A DNA stretch of 15,979 bases from UBA11524 sp051886675 (GTDB lineage Bacteria; Bacillota; Clostridia; Christensenellales; Aristaeellaceae), in NCBI GenBank assembly GCA_051886675.1, contig JBJEYH010000239.1:1-15979 (forward strand). Direction: 5' to 3'. The notes beneath the pieces are model-generated. The model searched no databases, was not told the DNA's origin, and saw nothing but the letters and a program-made list of their open reading frames with translations. Positions 1 through 6,731 of the stretch are shown piece after piece. The translations under genes and the position numbers were made by a program. Position 1 is the first letter of the stretch; every line of letters begins with the position of its first letter.

Positions 1-148
1 GGGTGCGCCGCGACGCGGTCGTGGAGGCCCCCAGCGGGCAGTGCCCCCTGGACCCCCGGAGCCGGGGCTGCCTGCCCCGAACCCCGGCGGTGGGCTGCGG
101 CCCGCGCACGGGATGCGATCCCCGTGTCCTTGCCAGATATAGTGCCAT
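1..148. other. left-edge sequence, no gene assigned
   Basis: I cannot assign a gene here. The + frame starting at base 3 has an almost entirely G/C third position for its first 35 or so codons and gives a Cys- and Pro-rich peptide, but it runs on through the hairpins beyond 149 and resembles no family I know. The + frame starting at base 2 stops with TAG at 140-142, just before the hairpin at 149-182. That could mark the end of a gene entering from the left, but its third positions are less GC-rich. Either frame could be chance in such GC-rich DNA. Confidence 0.25.
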
Positions 149-182
149 CAACGGGTGCAGGAGCCAGCTCCTGCACCCGTTG
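149..182. repeat. perfect 16-bp inverted repeat (hairpin)
   Basis: Bases 149-164 and 167-182 are perfect reverse complements separated by only two bases. This is the longest perfect hairpin in the window. No T-run follows on either strand, so it is not a standard intrinsic terminator. It opens the run of hairpins described in the next entry. Confidence 0.85.
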
Positions 183-593
183 TCGTGGGAACGGCACCGG
201 TTGTGCCGGTGCGGACAAGCAGCATATCCTCCTGCCCGCCCCATGGCCGGAGGAGCAGGAGTAACCTCCGTCGGCCTCCGCAGGAGGTCGCCGCCTCCTG
301 CCCCCGAAAGGGGACGCGCGCGTATGGGCGAAGCGGGGCGACCGTAGCGGAGCCCCGCCCGAGCTCGCGCACCAAAAGGAGCTTCCCCAGCGGGGAAGGT
401 GTCACGGCTATGCCGTGACGGAAGGGGAGAGCCTCGCAGGCTCCGCGTCGCGGCGCGCCCGTATGCGCGCCGTGACCCCCGCAAGCCCGGCTCGCCCTCC
501 GCGAGCCGGGCCTCCGCCCAATGAAGATCCCCCCGAATGAGAGTCCAGAGAGCCGAAGGCTCTTTGGCGAGGGTCTGGGGCGAGGAGCCCCAG
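149..593. repeat. array of about a dozen consecutive short hairpins
   Basis: Inverted repeats follow one another with little spacing. Arms are at 149-164/167-182, 194-200/206-212, 280-287/294-301, 302-305/310-313 (GAAA loop), 333-339/352-358, 382-388/392-398, 401-408/412-419, 429-434/438-443, 451-458/465-472, 485-494/502-511, 545-554/558-567 (one wobble) and 575-580/588-593. Several have three-base loops (agc, tat, cgc, gaa). The stretch has no believable gene: overlapping frames are open on both strands but none has a ribosome binding site or a recognisable domain. It could be a cluster of REP-like palindromic elements or one structured RNA; I cannot tell which. Confidence 0.7.
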
Positions 594-785
594 CGTCCCC
601 CCTGCCCCACGCGCAATCACTCTGACCGAAGGCGCGCAACCCCATCGCGTGCCGGGTGTGGGCACTGCCCACCGGGGAGCCCCAGCGTCCCCCCTGCCCC
701 ACGCGCAATCACTCCGACCGAAGGCGCACACCCCCATCGCGTGCCGGATGTGGGCACTGCCCACCGGGGAGCCCCCGCGTCCCCT
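584..785. repeat. 92-bp tandem repeat, about 2.2 copies
   Basis: Copies start at 584, 676 and 768 (the last is partial), giving a period of exactly 92 bp. The first two copies differ at only a few positions. Each full copy contains a 6-bp hairpin with an ACT loop (arms 658-663/667-672 and 750-755/759-764). A 92-bp period is not a multiple of three, so a reading frame would not survive from copy to copy. The repeat ends just before the promoter of the acyltransferase gene. Confidence 0.85.
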
Positions 786-795
786 CAATTACCAC

Positions 796-824
796 TTCCC
801 GAACCCCGAAAAACCTGCTATACT
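796..824 (+). promoter_or_regulatory. promoter of the acyltransferase-M29 gene
   Basis: An extended -10, TGCTATACT, has its hexamer at 819-824. A weak -35 candidate (TTCCCG, 796-801) lies 17 bp upstream. The predicted start of transcription is near 831, about 19 nt before the ATG at 850. The -10 shares the ten bases TGCTATACTG with the promoter at 3549-3578. Confidence 0.6.
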
Positions 825-849
825 GTCATGGAGCAAGGAGCGTGATTGC

Positions 850-3168
850 ATGAAGGGAAAGGCCTACGCGCCGTCGAGCAGGAGAATCCCGGAGCTGGAC
901 GGGGTGCGGGTGGTGCTGGTGTTCATCGTCAGCTGGTACCATATCTGGCAGCAGAGCTGGCTGACGCCCTGTGTGGGACGCGTATCGCTGGACTTTCTGG
1001 TGCGCTCGGGCTATATGCCTGTGGACGGCACCATCCTGCTCAGCGGGTTCCTGCTGTTCCTGCCCTACGCCCGCAGCATGCTGGAGGGCGAGCCTGTTCC
1101 CGATCAGCGCGAGTTTTACAGGAAGCGCGTCATGCGCGTGGTGCCCAGCTATTACTTCATTACCCTGGTGATGCTCTTCGGCGTGGCGATTCCATGGCAT
1201 CTGTACGCCAATCCCCAGAGCATGGTCAAGGATGTGTTCGCCCATCTGACCTTCACCGCCACCTTCTGGGCGGATACCTACATCAGCACGCCCATCGGCG
1301 TGGCCAGCTGGACGCTCGTCATTGAGATGCAGGCGTACCTGCTTTACCCCTTCCTGGCCCGCGCCGCCATGAAAAAGCCAAAGACCACCCTTCTGTCCAT
1401 GGTCGCCGCCGCGTGGCTGTGGCGGGGCTGGTGCCTGTGGGCGCTGTCGGATTATTCCATGGTGGTCAATCAGCTGCCCTCCTTCCTGGACGTGTACGCG
1501 CTGGGGATGCTTGCCGCGCTGGTCTACGTCCGGATGACGCAGTGGTACCGGCGGGTGAAAAAGCGCGGCGTCCGCGCAGCCCTGCAGGTGGCGGCCACCG
1601 CCGCCGCCGCCCTGTGCGTGTGGGCGCTGATCCTGATCCTCAGGGCCCAGGCCTCCTCGGGCAACTACGCCGCCATCCAGTCCGGGCAGATGACCCGCCG
1701 CCCCGTGTTTTCCCTGGCCCTCGCCGGGCTGATGCTGGCGCTGCCCTTCGCGGTGAAGCCTGTGCGGTTCCTCATGGGCAACCGGGTCATGAAGGAATTG
1801 GCCGCCGTATCGATGAATTATTACCTGATCCATCAGAACCTGGCGGTGCACCTGAAGCGTCTGGGCATCCCCCCGTCCGTGAACCCCAACCCCCACATGG
1901 CCGCGGAAACCGCCTGGCAGTACCCCTACACCTGCCTGTGCTTCGGGCTGTCGCTGCTGCTGGCGTTCCTGGTCACCTACCTGGTGGAAAAGCCCTGCGC
2001 CCGGCTTCTCCGGCGCTGGTTCAATCATCAAGATCAACGGAGGCATACAGTCATGAAGGATCCCCGCATGGTCACCCTGGCCCATAACCTGGTCAACTAT
2101 TCCTGCTCCGTGCAGCCCGGCGAAAAGGTCTGGATCGAAGGCACGGGCATTCCGGCGGAATTCATCGCCCAGCTGGTGGAAGAGGTCTATGCCGCGGGCG
2201 GCGTGCCCTATGTGATGCTGCGCGATCCCAAGGTGGAGCGCGCCCTGGGCATGGGCTACACCGAGGGTCAGCTGGACTGGCTGGCCGAGGGCGACGGCAA
2301 GCGCATGAGCGAGTGCCAGGCCTACATCGGCGTGCGCGGCGGCGACAACATGTACGAGACCGGCGACGTCCCCGCCGAGCGTTCCGCCCTCTACGCCCGG
2401 CACTACGGCAGCAGGGTGCACGGGCAGATCCGCGTCCCGCAGACCAAGTGGGTGGTGCTGCGCTATCCCACGCCCTCCATGGCCCAACAGGCCGGCATGA
2501 GCACCGAGGCCTTCGAGGAGCACTTCTTCAACGTGTGCAACCTGGACTACGGCAAGATGTCCCGGGCCATGGACGCGCTGGTGGAACGGCTGAACCGGGC
2601 CGATCAGGTGCACATCACCGGCCGGGGCACCGATCTGACCTTCTCCATCAAGGGCCTGCCGGGCATCAAGTGCGACGGCAAGCTGAACATCCCCGACGGC
2701 GAGGTGTTCACCGCGCCTGTGGTGGGCTCCATCAACGGCGTGATCACCTACAATACCCCCAGCCTTTACCAGGGCAAGGTGTTCGAGAACATCCGCCTGG
2801 TGTTCCGGGACGGCTACATCGTCGAGGCCACCTGCAACGACACCGGGCGGCTGAACCAGATCCTGGACACCGATCCCGGCGCGCGGGCGGTGGGCGAGTT
2901 CGCCATCGGCGTGAACCCCTACATCACCTCCGCCATCAAGGACACCCTCTTTGACGAGAAGATCGCGGGCTCGTTCCACTTCACCCCCGGCCGCTGCTAC
3001 GACGAGTGCGACAACGGCAACCAGTCCGCCATCCACTGGGATCTGGTGTGCATCCAGACGCCGGAATACGGCGGAGGCGACATGTACTTCGACGGCGAGC
3101 TGATCCGCCGCGACGGTCTGTTCGTGCCGGAGGATCTGCTGCCCCTGAACCCGGAAAACCTGAAGTAA
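850..3168 (+). CDS. acyltransferase-3 membrane protein in frame with an M29 aminopeptidase (no stop between them)
   Basis: The ATG at 850 has AAGGAG at 835-840 with a 9-nt spacer. The open frame upstream to 649 is repeat sequence and is not used. Residues 1-401 are an Acyltransferase-3 (OafA/YrhL-type) integral membrane enzyme, a family that moves acyl groups onto cell-surface sugars or other envelope molecules. Visible marks are ELDGVR, then His31 in SWYH, the basic stretch YRKRVMRVVPSYY near 90-102, SWTLVIEMQAYLLYP with Glu159, about ten hydrophobic segments, and VEKP at 379-382. No stop follows. The frame crosses a short hydrophilic stretch (392-401) straight into an M29 aminopeptidase that begins at Met402 and has its own ribosome binding site. 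The full product is 772 residues. Either a real fusion is made alongside free peptidase, or a stop codon has been lost: a C-to-T change at 2029 or 2035 would restore TAA. The acyl substrate is unknown. Confidence 0.85.
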   Translation: MKGKAYAPSSRRIPELDGVRVVLVFIVSWYHIWQQSWLTPCVGRVSLDFLVRSGYMPVDGTILLSGFLLFLPYARSMLEGEPVPDQREFYRKRVMRVVPSYYFITLVMLFGVAIPWHLYANPQSMVKDVFAHLTFTATFWADTYISTPIGVASWTLVIEMQAYLLYPFLARAAMKKPKTTLLSMVAAAWLWRGWCLWALSDYSMVVNQLPSFLDVYALGMLAALVYVRMTQWYRRVKKRGVRAALQVAATAAAALCVWALILILRAQASSGNYAAIQSGQMTRRPVFSLALAGLMLALPFAVKPVRFLMGNRVMKELAAVSMNYYLIHQNLAVHLKRLGIPPSVNPNPHMAAETAWQYPYTCLCFGLSLLLAFLVTYLVEKPCARLLRRWFNHQDQRRHTVMKDPRMVTLAHNLVNYSCSVQPGEKVWIEGTGIPAEFIAQLVEEVYAAGGVPYVMLRDPKVERALGMGYTEGQLDWLAEGDGKRMSECQAYIGVRGGDNMYETGDVPAERSALYARHYGSRVHGQIRVPQTKWVVLRYPTPSMAQQAGMSTEAFEEHFFNVCNLDYGKMSRAMDALVERLNRADQVHITGRGTDLTFSIKGLPGIKCDGKLNIPDGEVFTAPVVGSINGVITYNTPSLYQGKVFENIRLVFRDGYIVEATCNDTGRLNQILDTDPGARAVGEFAIGVNPYITSAIKDTLFDEKIAGSFHFTPGRCYDECDNGNQSAIHWDLVCIQTPEYGGGDMYFDGELIRRDGLFVPEDLLPLNPENLK
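2053..3168 (+). CDS. M29-family metallo-aminopeptidase (internal start)
   Basis: This is the second module of the 850-3168 frame and is probably also made alone: ACGGAGG at 2037-2043 lies 9 nt before the ATG at 2053. M29 enzymes (AmpS, PepS) are cytoplasmic, metal-dependent aminopeptidases that remove N-terminal residues from peptides. The 371-residue product is slightly shorter than the roughly 400 usual in the family. Likely metal and catalytic residues are visible: Glu217 in NIPDGEVFTAP, Glu282 in GEFAIGVNP, His309 in GSFHF, and His328 and Asp330 in AIHWD. The N-terminal half (GEKVWIEG, AGGVPYVML) also fits the family. Since it lies in the same frame as the membrane acyltransferase, a readthrough product would hold the peptidase at the membrane. 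Family assignment is firm; the peptide substrate is unknown. Confidence 0.88.
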   Translation: MKDPRMVTLAHNLVNYSCSVQPGEKVWIEGTGIPAEFIAQLVEEVYAAGGVPYVMLRDPKVERALGMGYTEGQLDWLAEGDGKRMSECQAYIGVRGGDNMYETGDVPAERSALYARHYGSRVHGQIRVPQTKWVVLRYPTPSMAQQAGMSTEAFEEHFFNVCNLDYGKMSRAMDALVERLNRADQVHITGRGTDLTFSIKGLPGIKCDGKLNIPDGEVFTAPVVGSINGVITYNTPSLYQGKVFENIRLVFRDGYIVEATCNDTGRLNQILDTDPGARAVGEFAIGVNPYITSAIKDTLFDEKIAGSFHFTPGRCYDECDNGNQSAIHWDLVCIQTPEYGGGDMYFDGELIRRDGLFVPEDLLPLNPENLK

Positions 3169-3183
3169 GAGGAGGTGTTCTCC

Positions 3184-3450
3184 ATGGCCAACGGCGACTG
3201 GCGCAATCTCTCCTGGAAGCGCCTGACGCCCTCCCAGAAGGGCTGGTGGATCGCCATGCTTGCGCTGCTGGCGGTGCTGCTGGCCGCCGCCTGCCTGGAC
3301 GGCATGGGCTGCGTGGACATTCCCTCCTGGGCGGCGTTAGGCTGGGTGGCGCTGAGCGGCCTTGCGGTCTGCAAAAACGTTGTCGGCCTGGGGCTGTATG
3401 ACGACGGGCCGGAGGACGGCAGCGCTCCCGATGACGACGACCCCGACTGA
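3184..3450 (+). CDS. small two-helix membrane protein, hypothetical
   Basis: The product has 88 residues. A strong AGGAGG (3170-3175) sits 8 nt before the ATG at 3184, only 15 nt after the M29 stop, so it is almost certainly co-transcribed with it. The GTG at 3175 overlaps the ribosome binding site and is not the start. Two hydrophobic segments are clear, at about residues 21-40 and 50-72. The last 15 or so residues are strongly acidic, ending in a run of Asp. There are three Cys residues, at least one inside a membrane segment. I recognise no family. By position it may assist or anchor the peptidase or acyltransferase, but that is a guess from neighbourhood only. Confidence 0.75.
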   Translation: MANGDWRNLSWKRLTPSQKGWWIAMLALLAVLLAAACLDGMGCVDIPSWAALGWVALSGLAVCKNVVGLGLYDDGPEDGSAPDDDDPD

Positions 3451-3455
3451 ACAGC

Positions 3456-3497
3456 AATCCGCCCGGACGATGCATGACGCCGTCCGGGCGGATTTTT
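3456..3497 (+). terminator. intrinsic terminator after the acyltransferase-M29-small protein operon
   Basis: A perfect 14-bp stem (3456-3469 with 3481-3494) and an 11-nt loop end in a T-run at 3493-3497, just after the stop codon at 3450. Confidence 0.92.
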
Positions 3498-3548
3498 CTG
3501 CGCGGAAGGGGGAGCCCCGGGTCGGGCGCGAATCCTCCGGGCGATCCG

Positions 3549-3578
3549 TTGACAGGCAATGTTTGCCAATGCTATACT
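3549..3578 (+). promoter_or_regulatory. strong promoter of the peptidoglycan-binding protein gene
   Basis: A perfect -35, TTGACA (3549-3554), is followed by an 18-bp spacer and the -10 TATACT (3573-3578), preceded by an extended TGC. The predicted transcript start is near 3585. This rules out the GTG at 3581 as a start codon. Confidence 0.85.
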
Positions 3579-3616
3579 GAGTGCAGGGAATCCGTGGAAA
3601 AAAGGGGATGCTGCGC

Positions 3617-4573
3617 GTGAAGAGGCTGCTGGCGGCGGTGATGGCGGTGACGGTCTGCCTGGCGCTCTGCACGGCGGAGGCCGTGAGCATCAGGGGGCCG
3701 TTCATCTATGTGGAAGGGAACGCCATCCGGGTCGGGTACGACGAGGACAATGATCATGCGGGGAACAGCTTTGTCTATCAGCTGCTGGACGAGGCGGGGC
3801 ATGTGGTGCTGACGGAGCGGAACGTGGGCAATCAGTGGTTCCCCGCCTGGACGCAGGAGGGCATATACAAGGCGCGGGTGTACTACACCATCGCCGACGG
3901 CAGCACGCAGTCGGAGGATTCCGCGTGGACGGTGATCGCCTTCAGTTCGGGCGGATCTGTCTCCCAGGCGTATCAGCCGGAGGGCTGGGACATGGGCGTA
4001 CCGCGTCTGCAGCAGGCGTACGGCCAGAACAGCATGAACATGGCGGTCCTGTGGGTGCAGACGCAGCTGAAAGCCACCGGCGTGTACTATCAGGGGGAAA
4101 TCTGGGACGTGACGGGGCATCTGGGGATCCACACCGCCCAGGAGATCACCGCGTTCATGGCCAGCTGCGGCTATCCGAACTATCCCGGGCAGGTGGATCA
4201 GACCGTGGTGGACGCGCTGGCGGCCCGCCTGGGCAGCAGGCTGGTGCCGGTCTATGTGGGCGGCTTCTACGAGCGGATGGCCTCCATCATGACGGGCGGC
4301 TCCGCCGGAAGCATGGACTACATCAACAGCAACCTGCAGGACATGGTGCCCCGGGTGACCACCGGCGCCCGCTGGGTGCAGTGCTGCCTGAAGAAGCTGG
4401 GCTATTACCAGGGGCCCATCGACGGCAAGTACGGCGCGGACACGGACAAGGCGGTGCGATCCTTCCAGAAGGATTACGGCTTTCAGCAGCGGGACTACGT
4501 CTCCCTGGGGGTGGCGCGGGCCATGCTGGAGGCCTGCTGGGCGCGGGGGTATTCGCTGGAGGATCTGCCCTGA
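3617..4573 (+). CDS. secreted protein with two peptidoglycan-binding repeats
   Basis: The preferred start is GTG at 3617, which gives AAGGGG (3602-3607) a 9-nt spacer. The ATG at 3608 touches that ribosome binding site, and the GTG at 3581 lies before the predicted transcript start. The product has 318 residues. A signal peptide is clear: basic start, hydrophobic core, probable cleavage after TAEA near residue 21. Residues 22-107 look like a small beta-sandwich domain. Two PG_binding_1-type helical repeats follow, one weak (about 118-205) and one textbook (from about 238, with GARWVQCCLKKLGYYQG, then DGKYG and the AVRSFQKDYG helix). Such domains hold a protein on the cell wall. No catalytic domain is present, so it may be a wall-binding or adaptor protein. 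It is a single-gene unit, with the terminator-bearing repeats directly downstream. Confidence 0.85.
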   Translation: MKRLLAAVMAVTVCLALCTAEAVSIRGPFIYVEGNAIRVGYDEDNDHAGNSFVYQLLDEAGHVVLTERNVGNQWFPAWTQEGIYKARVYYTIADGSTQSEDSAWTVIAFSSGGSVSQAYQPEGWDMGVPRLQQAYGQNSMNMAVLWVQTQLKATGVYYQGEIWDVTGHLGIHTAQEITAFMASCGYPNYPGQVDQTVVDALAARLGSRLVPVYVGGFYERMASIMTGGSAGSMDYINSNLQDMVPRVTTGARWVQCCLKKLGYYQGPIDGKYGADTDKAVRSFQKDYGFQQRDYVSLGVARAMLEACWARGYSLEDLP

Positions 4574-4638
4574 TGACACACGTGGAATCGCCGCGCCCGG
4601 AAGCATCGGACGCGGCGGCTTGACCATACGGCATGCAC

Positions 4639-4683
4639 CCGGCGCGATGGAAGGCCTGATTCCTCCATTGCGCCGGCTTTTTT
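4639..4683 (+). terminator. plus-strand terminator, repeat copy 1
   Basis: A 13-bp stem (4639-4651 with 4664-4676, one wobble pair) and a 12-nt loop are followed by six T (4678-4683). It is the first strong terminator after the peptidoglycan-binding protein gene. Confidence 0.9.
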
Positions 4684-4766
4684 CGCAGAGCGGAGCATCA
4701 GCGCATCGGCCCCTCCGGAAGGCACTCCCGCCGGGATGCGCGGGCGCTTCCCCCCGGCAGGCACGG

Positions 4767-4797
4767 AAAAGCCGCGCCCGGAAGCATCGGACGCGGC
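4767..4797 (-). terminator. minus-strand terminator at the start of repeat copy 2
   Basis: The arms 4771-4780 and 4788-4797 form a 10-bp stem with a 7-nt loop, and AAAA at 4767-4770 reads as a U-run on the minus strand. The one imperfect pair is a U-G wobble in minus-strand RNA but a C-A mismatch in plus-strand RNA, so the hairpin is built for minus-strand transcripts. The matching hairpin of copy 1 lacks the A-run. Confidence 0.65.
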
Positions 4798-4819
4798 GGC
4801 TTGACCATACGGCATGCAC

Positions 4820-4864
4820 CCGGCGCGATGGAAGGCCTGATTCCTCCATTGCGCCGGCTTTTTT
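4820..4864 (+). terminator. plus-strand terminator, repeat copy 2
   Basis: An exact duplicate, 181 bp on, of the terminator at 4639-4683: 13-bp stem, 12-nt loop, six T. Confidence 0.85.
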
Positions 4865-4947
4865 CGCAGAGCGGAGCATCAGCGCATCGGCCCCTCCGGA
4901 AGGCACTCCCGCCGGGATGCGCGGGCGCTTCCCCCCGGCAGGCACGG

Positions 4948-4978
4948 AAAAGCCGCGCCCGGAAGCATCGGACGCGGC
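4948..4978 (-). terminator. minus-strand terminator at the start of repeat copy 3
   Basis: Same structure as 4767-4797, 181 bp on: 10-bp stem, with AAAA on the plus strand read as a U-run on the minus strand. Confidence 0.65.
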
Positions 4979-5000
4979 GGCTTGACCATACGGCATGCAC

Positions 5001-5045
5001 CCGGCGCGATGGAAGGCCTGATTCCTCCATTGCGCCGGCTTTTTT
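5001..5045 (+). terminator. plus-strand terminator, repeat copy 3
   Basis: Third identical copy of the 13-bp stem and six-T terminator. Confidence 0.85.
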
Positions 5046-5128
5046 CGCAGAGCGGAGCATCAGCGCATCGGCCCCTCCGGAAGGCACTCCCGCCGGGATG
5101 CGCGGGCGCTTCCCCCCGGCAGGCACGG

Positions 5129-5159
5129 AAAAGCCGCGCCCGGAAGCGTCGGACGCGGC
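5129..5159 (-). terminator. minus-strand terminator in the partial fourth copy, nearest the MATE gene
   Basis: Stem 5133-5142 with 5150-5159, with a loop that differs by one base from the other copies, and AAAA at 5129-5132. It is the first copy met by transcripts leaving the MATE gene, about 75 nt after its stop, so it is the probable MATE terminator. Confidence 0.7.
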
Positions 5160-5234
5160 GGCTTGACCATACGGCATGCACCCGGCGCGGCAGGGGACTT
5201 CTCCCCGCTGCACCGTTTTTTCCCGATCAGCGCG

Positions 5235-6587
5235 TCACCGCATCTGCTCCTCCAGCAGGCGGATCCGCCGGTAATATCCCCAGATCAGCAGGATCGCCGC
5301 GCCGATCCACGCCATGATTTCCGCGATGTACACGCCCCATTCCCCGATGAGCCGGGGCAGCAGCAGCGCCGCGCCCACGCGCATGACCAGCTCCACCGCG
5401 CCCGAGAGCATCGGCACGAAGGTATCCCCCAGGCCCTGCAGCGTTGAGCGGTACACAAAGAGCATGTACAGCATCGGCAGACCCAGGCTCATCACGTTCA
5501 GGTACCGGCAGCCGATGGTCAGCACCTGATCCACCACGGCGGGGTCATCGTCAAGGAACAGGCCCAGCACCGGCCGGCCGAAGAGCACCATGCACGCCGC
5601 CACCAGCAGCGCCATGACCGCGGCGATCTGCGCCGAGCGCCGCAGGCCCAGCCGCACCCTGTCCAGCTTGCCGGCGCCCAGGTTCTGCCCGGCGAAGGTG
5701 CCCATGGCGCTGCCGATGGAAACACCTGCCAGCTCGATCAGCCCGGTGAGGCGCATGGCGGCGTTGAACCCTGCCATGAACAGGAAGCCGAAGCTGTTCG
5801 CCACGGTCTGCAGCACCAGCCCGCCGAAGGAGATGATCAGGTTCTGGCAGGCCACGGGGAGGCCAAGGCTCAGGAGTCTGCGGAGCATGGGGGGCCGGGG
5901 CTGGAAATCCCCGCGCCGCAGACGCATGATGGGAAGCCTTGCCAGGGCCGCGAAGCAGATCGCGCAGGAGACGCACTGGCTCATGACCGTAGCCGCGCCC
6001 ACGCCCGTCACGCCCCAGCGCAGCGCGCCCACGAAGAGGACGTCCAGGGCGATGTTGCACAGGGAGGCGATGGTCATGGCGACGAGGGGCGTACGGCTGT
6101 CGCCCACGGAGCGCAGCGCGCCGCTGAACAGGTTGTAGGCCATCACCACCGGCAGCCCGGCGAAGATGATCCGCAGATAATGCTCGGTGAGGGCGATGGT
6201 GTTGTCGGGGCTCTGCATCAGCACCAGCACCGGATGCAGGAAGACCTGCGCCAGCGTCTCGATGAGCAGCGTCAGCCCCACGGCCAGCAGGATGCTCTGC
6301 CCGGCGGCCTGACGCATCGGGCCGTACTCGCCGCCGCCGAAGCGCTGGGCGATCTCGATGGCGAAGCCCTGGGCCAGACCGATGGCCGCGCTGAGCACCG
6401 TCCAGTCCAGCCAGCCCGCCGCCGATACCGCCGCCAGAGCGGTCACGCCCTCGATCCGGCCGATCACCAGCGTATCCACCAGGCTGTAAAGCTGCTGGAA
6501 CAGATTCCCCGCCACAATGGGCAGGCAGAAGGCCAGGATCAGCCGCAGCGGACTGCCCTTGGTCATATCCCGGGTACGCGCCTGCAT
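5235..6587 (-). CDS. MATE-family multidrug/Na+ efflux protein
   Basis: The product has 450 residues, the usual MATE length, with about twelve hydrophobic segments in two similar halves. MATE proteins are inner-membrane antiporters that export cationic or other small molecules using a Na+ or H+ gradient. Family marks include PLRLILAFCLPIVAGNLFQQ at the start, DTLVIGR, the GALRSVGDSRTPL stretch in half one, and AGQNLGAGK and STLQGLGDTF in half two. The start is the ATG at 6587-6585: AAAGGAG (plus 6596-6602) sits 8 nt upstream. The open frame to 6677 runs into a terminator-like hairpin and is not used. It stands alone, convergent with the peptidoglycan-binding gene. I could not find its promoter. 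The substrate is unknown. Confidence 0.92.
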   Translation of the reverse strand: MQARTRDMTKGSPLRLILAFCLPIVAGNLFQQLYSLVDTLVIGRIEGVTALAAVSAAGWLDWTVLSAAIGLAQGFAIEIAQRFGGGEYGPMRQAAGQSILLAVGLTLLIETLAQVFLHPVLVLMQSPDNTIALTEHYLRIIFAGLPVVMAYNLFSGALRSVGDSRTPLVAMTIASLCNIALDVLFVGALRWGVTGVGAATVMSQCVSCAICFAALARLPIMRLRRGDFQPRPPMLRRLLSLGLPVACQNLIISFGGLVLQTVANSFGFLFMAGFNAAMRLTGLIELAGVSIGSAMGTFAGQNLGAGKLDRVRLGLRRSAQIAAVMALLVAACMVLFGRPVLGLFLDDDPAVVDQVLTIGCRYLNVMSLGLPMLYMLFVYRSTLQGLGDTFVPMLSGAVELVMRVGAALLLPRLIGEWGVYIAEIMAWIGAAILLIWGYYRRIRLLEEQMR

Positions 6588-6654
6588 ACAACGAACTCCT
6601 TTGTCATGAGCTGCTACTGACATTCGCCCGCCGGGGCCGAAGTCCTGCCGCGGG

Positions 6655-6691
6655 AAAAAAAATGGGACGCGTTCCATGGTCTGCGCCCCAT
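6655..6691 (-). terminator. minus-strand terminator between the 141-bp repeats and the MATE gene
   Basis: TGGGACGC (6663-6670) pairs with GCGCCCCA (6683-6690), with one wobble pair in minus-strand RNA and a 12-nt loop. The eight A at 6655-6662 read as a U-run on the minus strand. It would stop transcripts coming from the M56 gene and its repeat-filled 3' region before they enter the MATE gene. Confidence 0.6.
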
Positions 6692-6731
6692 GAGGGATTC
6701 GACACCGGGGAAAAGCCCGCGCCCCGGATGT

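Larger units (their letters stand above)
4590..5189. repeat. 181-bp tandem repeat, three identical copies plus a 57-bp fragment
   Basis: Copies lie at 4590-4770, 4771-4951 and 4952-5132. Read base by base they are identical. A fourth, partial copy (5133-5189) has one substitution and then diverges. The array fills the gap between convergent genes (3617-4573 + and the MATE gene on -). Each full copy holds a plus-strand terminator, and copies 2, 3 and the fragment open with a minus-strand terminator. Frames of about 121 residues are open in each copy but have no ribosome binding site or recognisable domain, so I treat the array as non-coding. Exact identity points to recent duplication, ongoing homogenisation, or an assembly effect. 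Confidence 0.93.

Noticed and set aside
649..849. N-terminal extension of the acyltransferase frame
   Set aside because: It is encoded by the 92-bp repeat and the promoter; the ATG at 850 has a proper ribosome binding site.
826..3036. 736-residue open frame on the minus strand
   Set aside because: Antisense to the acyltransferase-M29 gene; His/Gly/Gln-rich with no domain or ribosome binding site. It is a by-product of GC-rich codon use.
3650..3675. Lipoprotein signal (lipobox) in the peptidoglycan-binding protein
   Set aside because: The LALC sequence has Leu just before Cys, where Gly/Ala/Ser is expected; an ordinary signal peptidase site after TAEA fits better.
4620..5317. Repeated frames of about 121 residues in the 181-bp units
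   Set aside because: They run through terminator hairpins, have no ribosome binding site, and are identical only because the DNA repeat is. Treated as non-coding.
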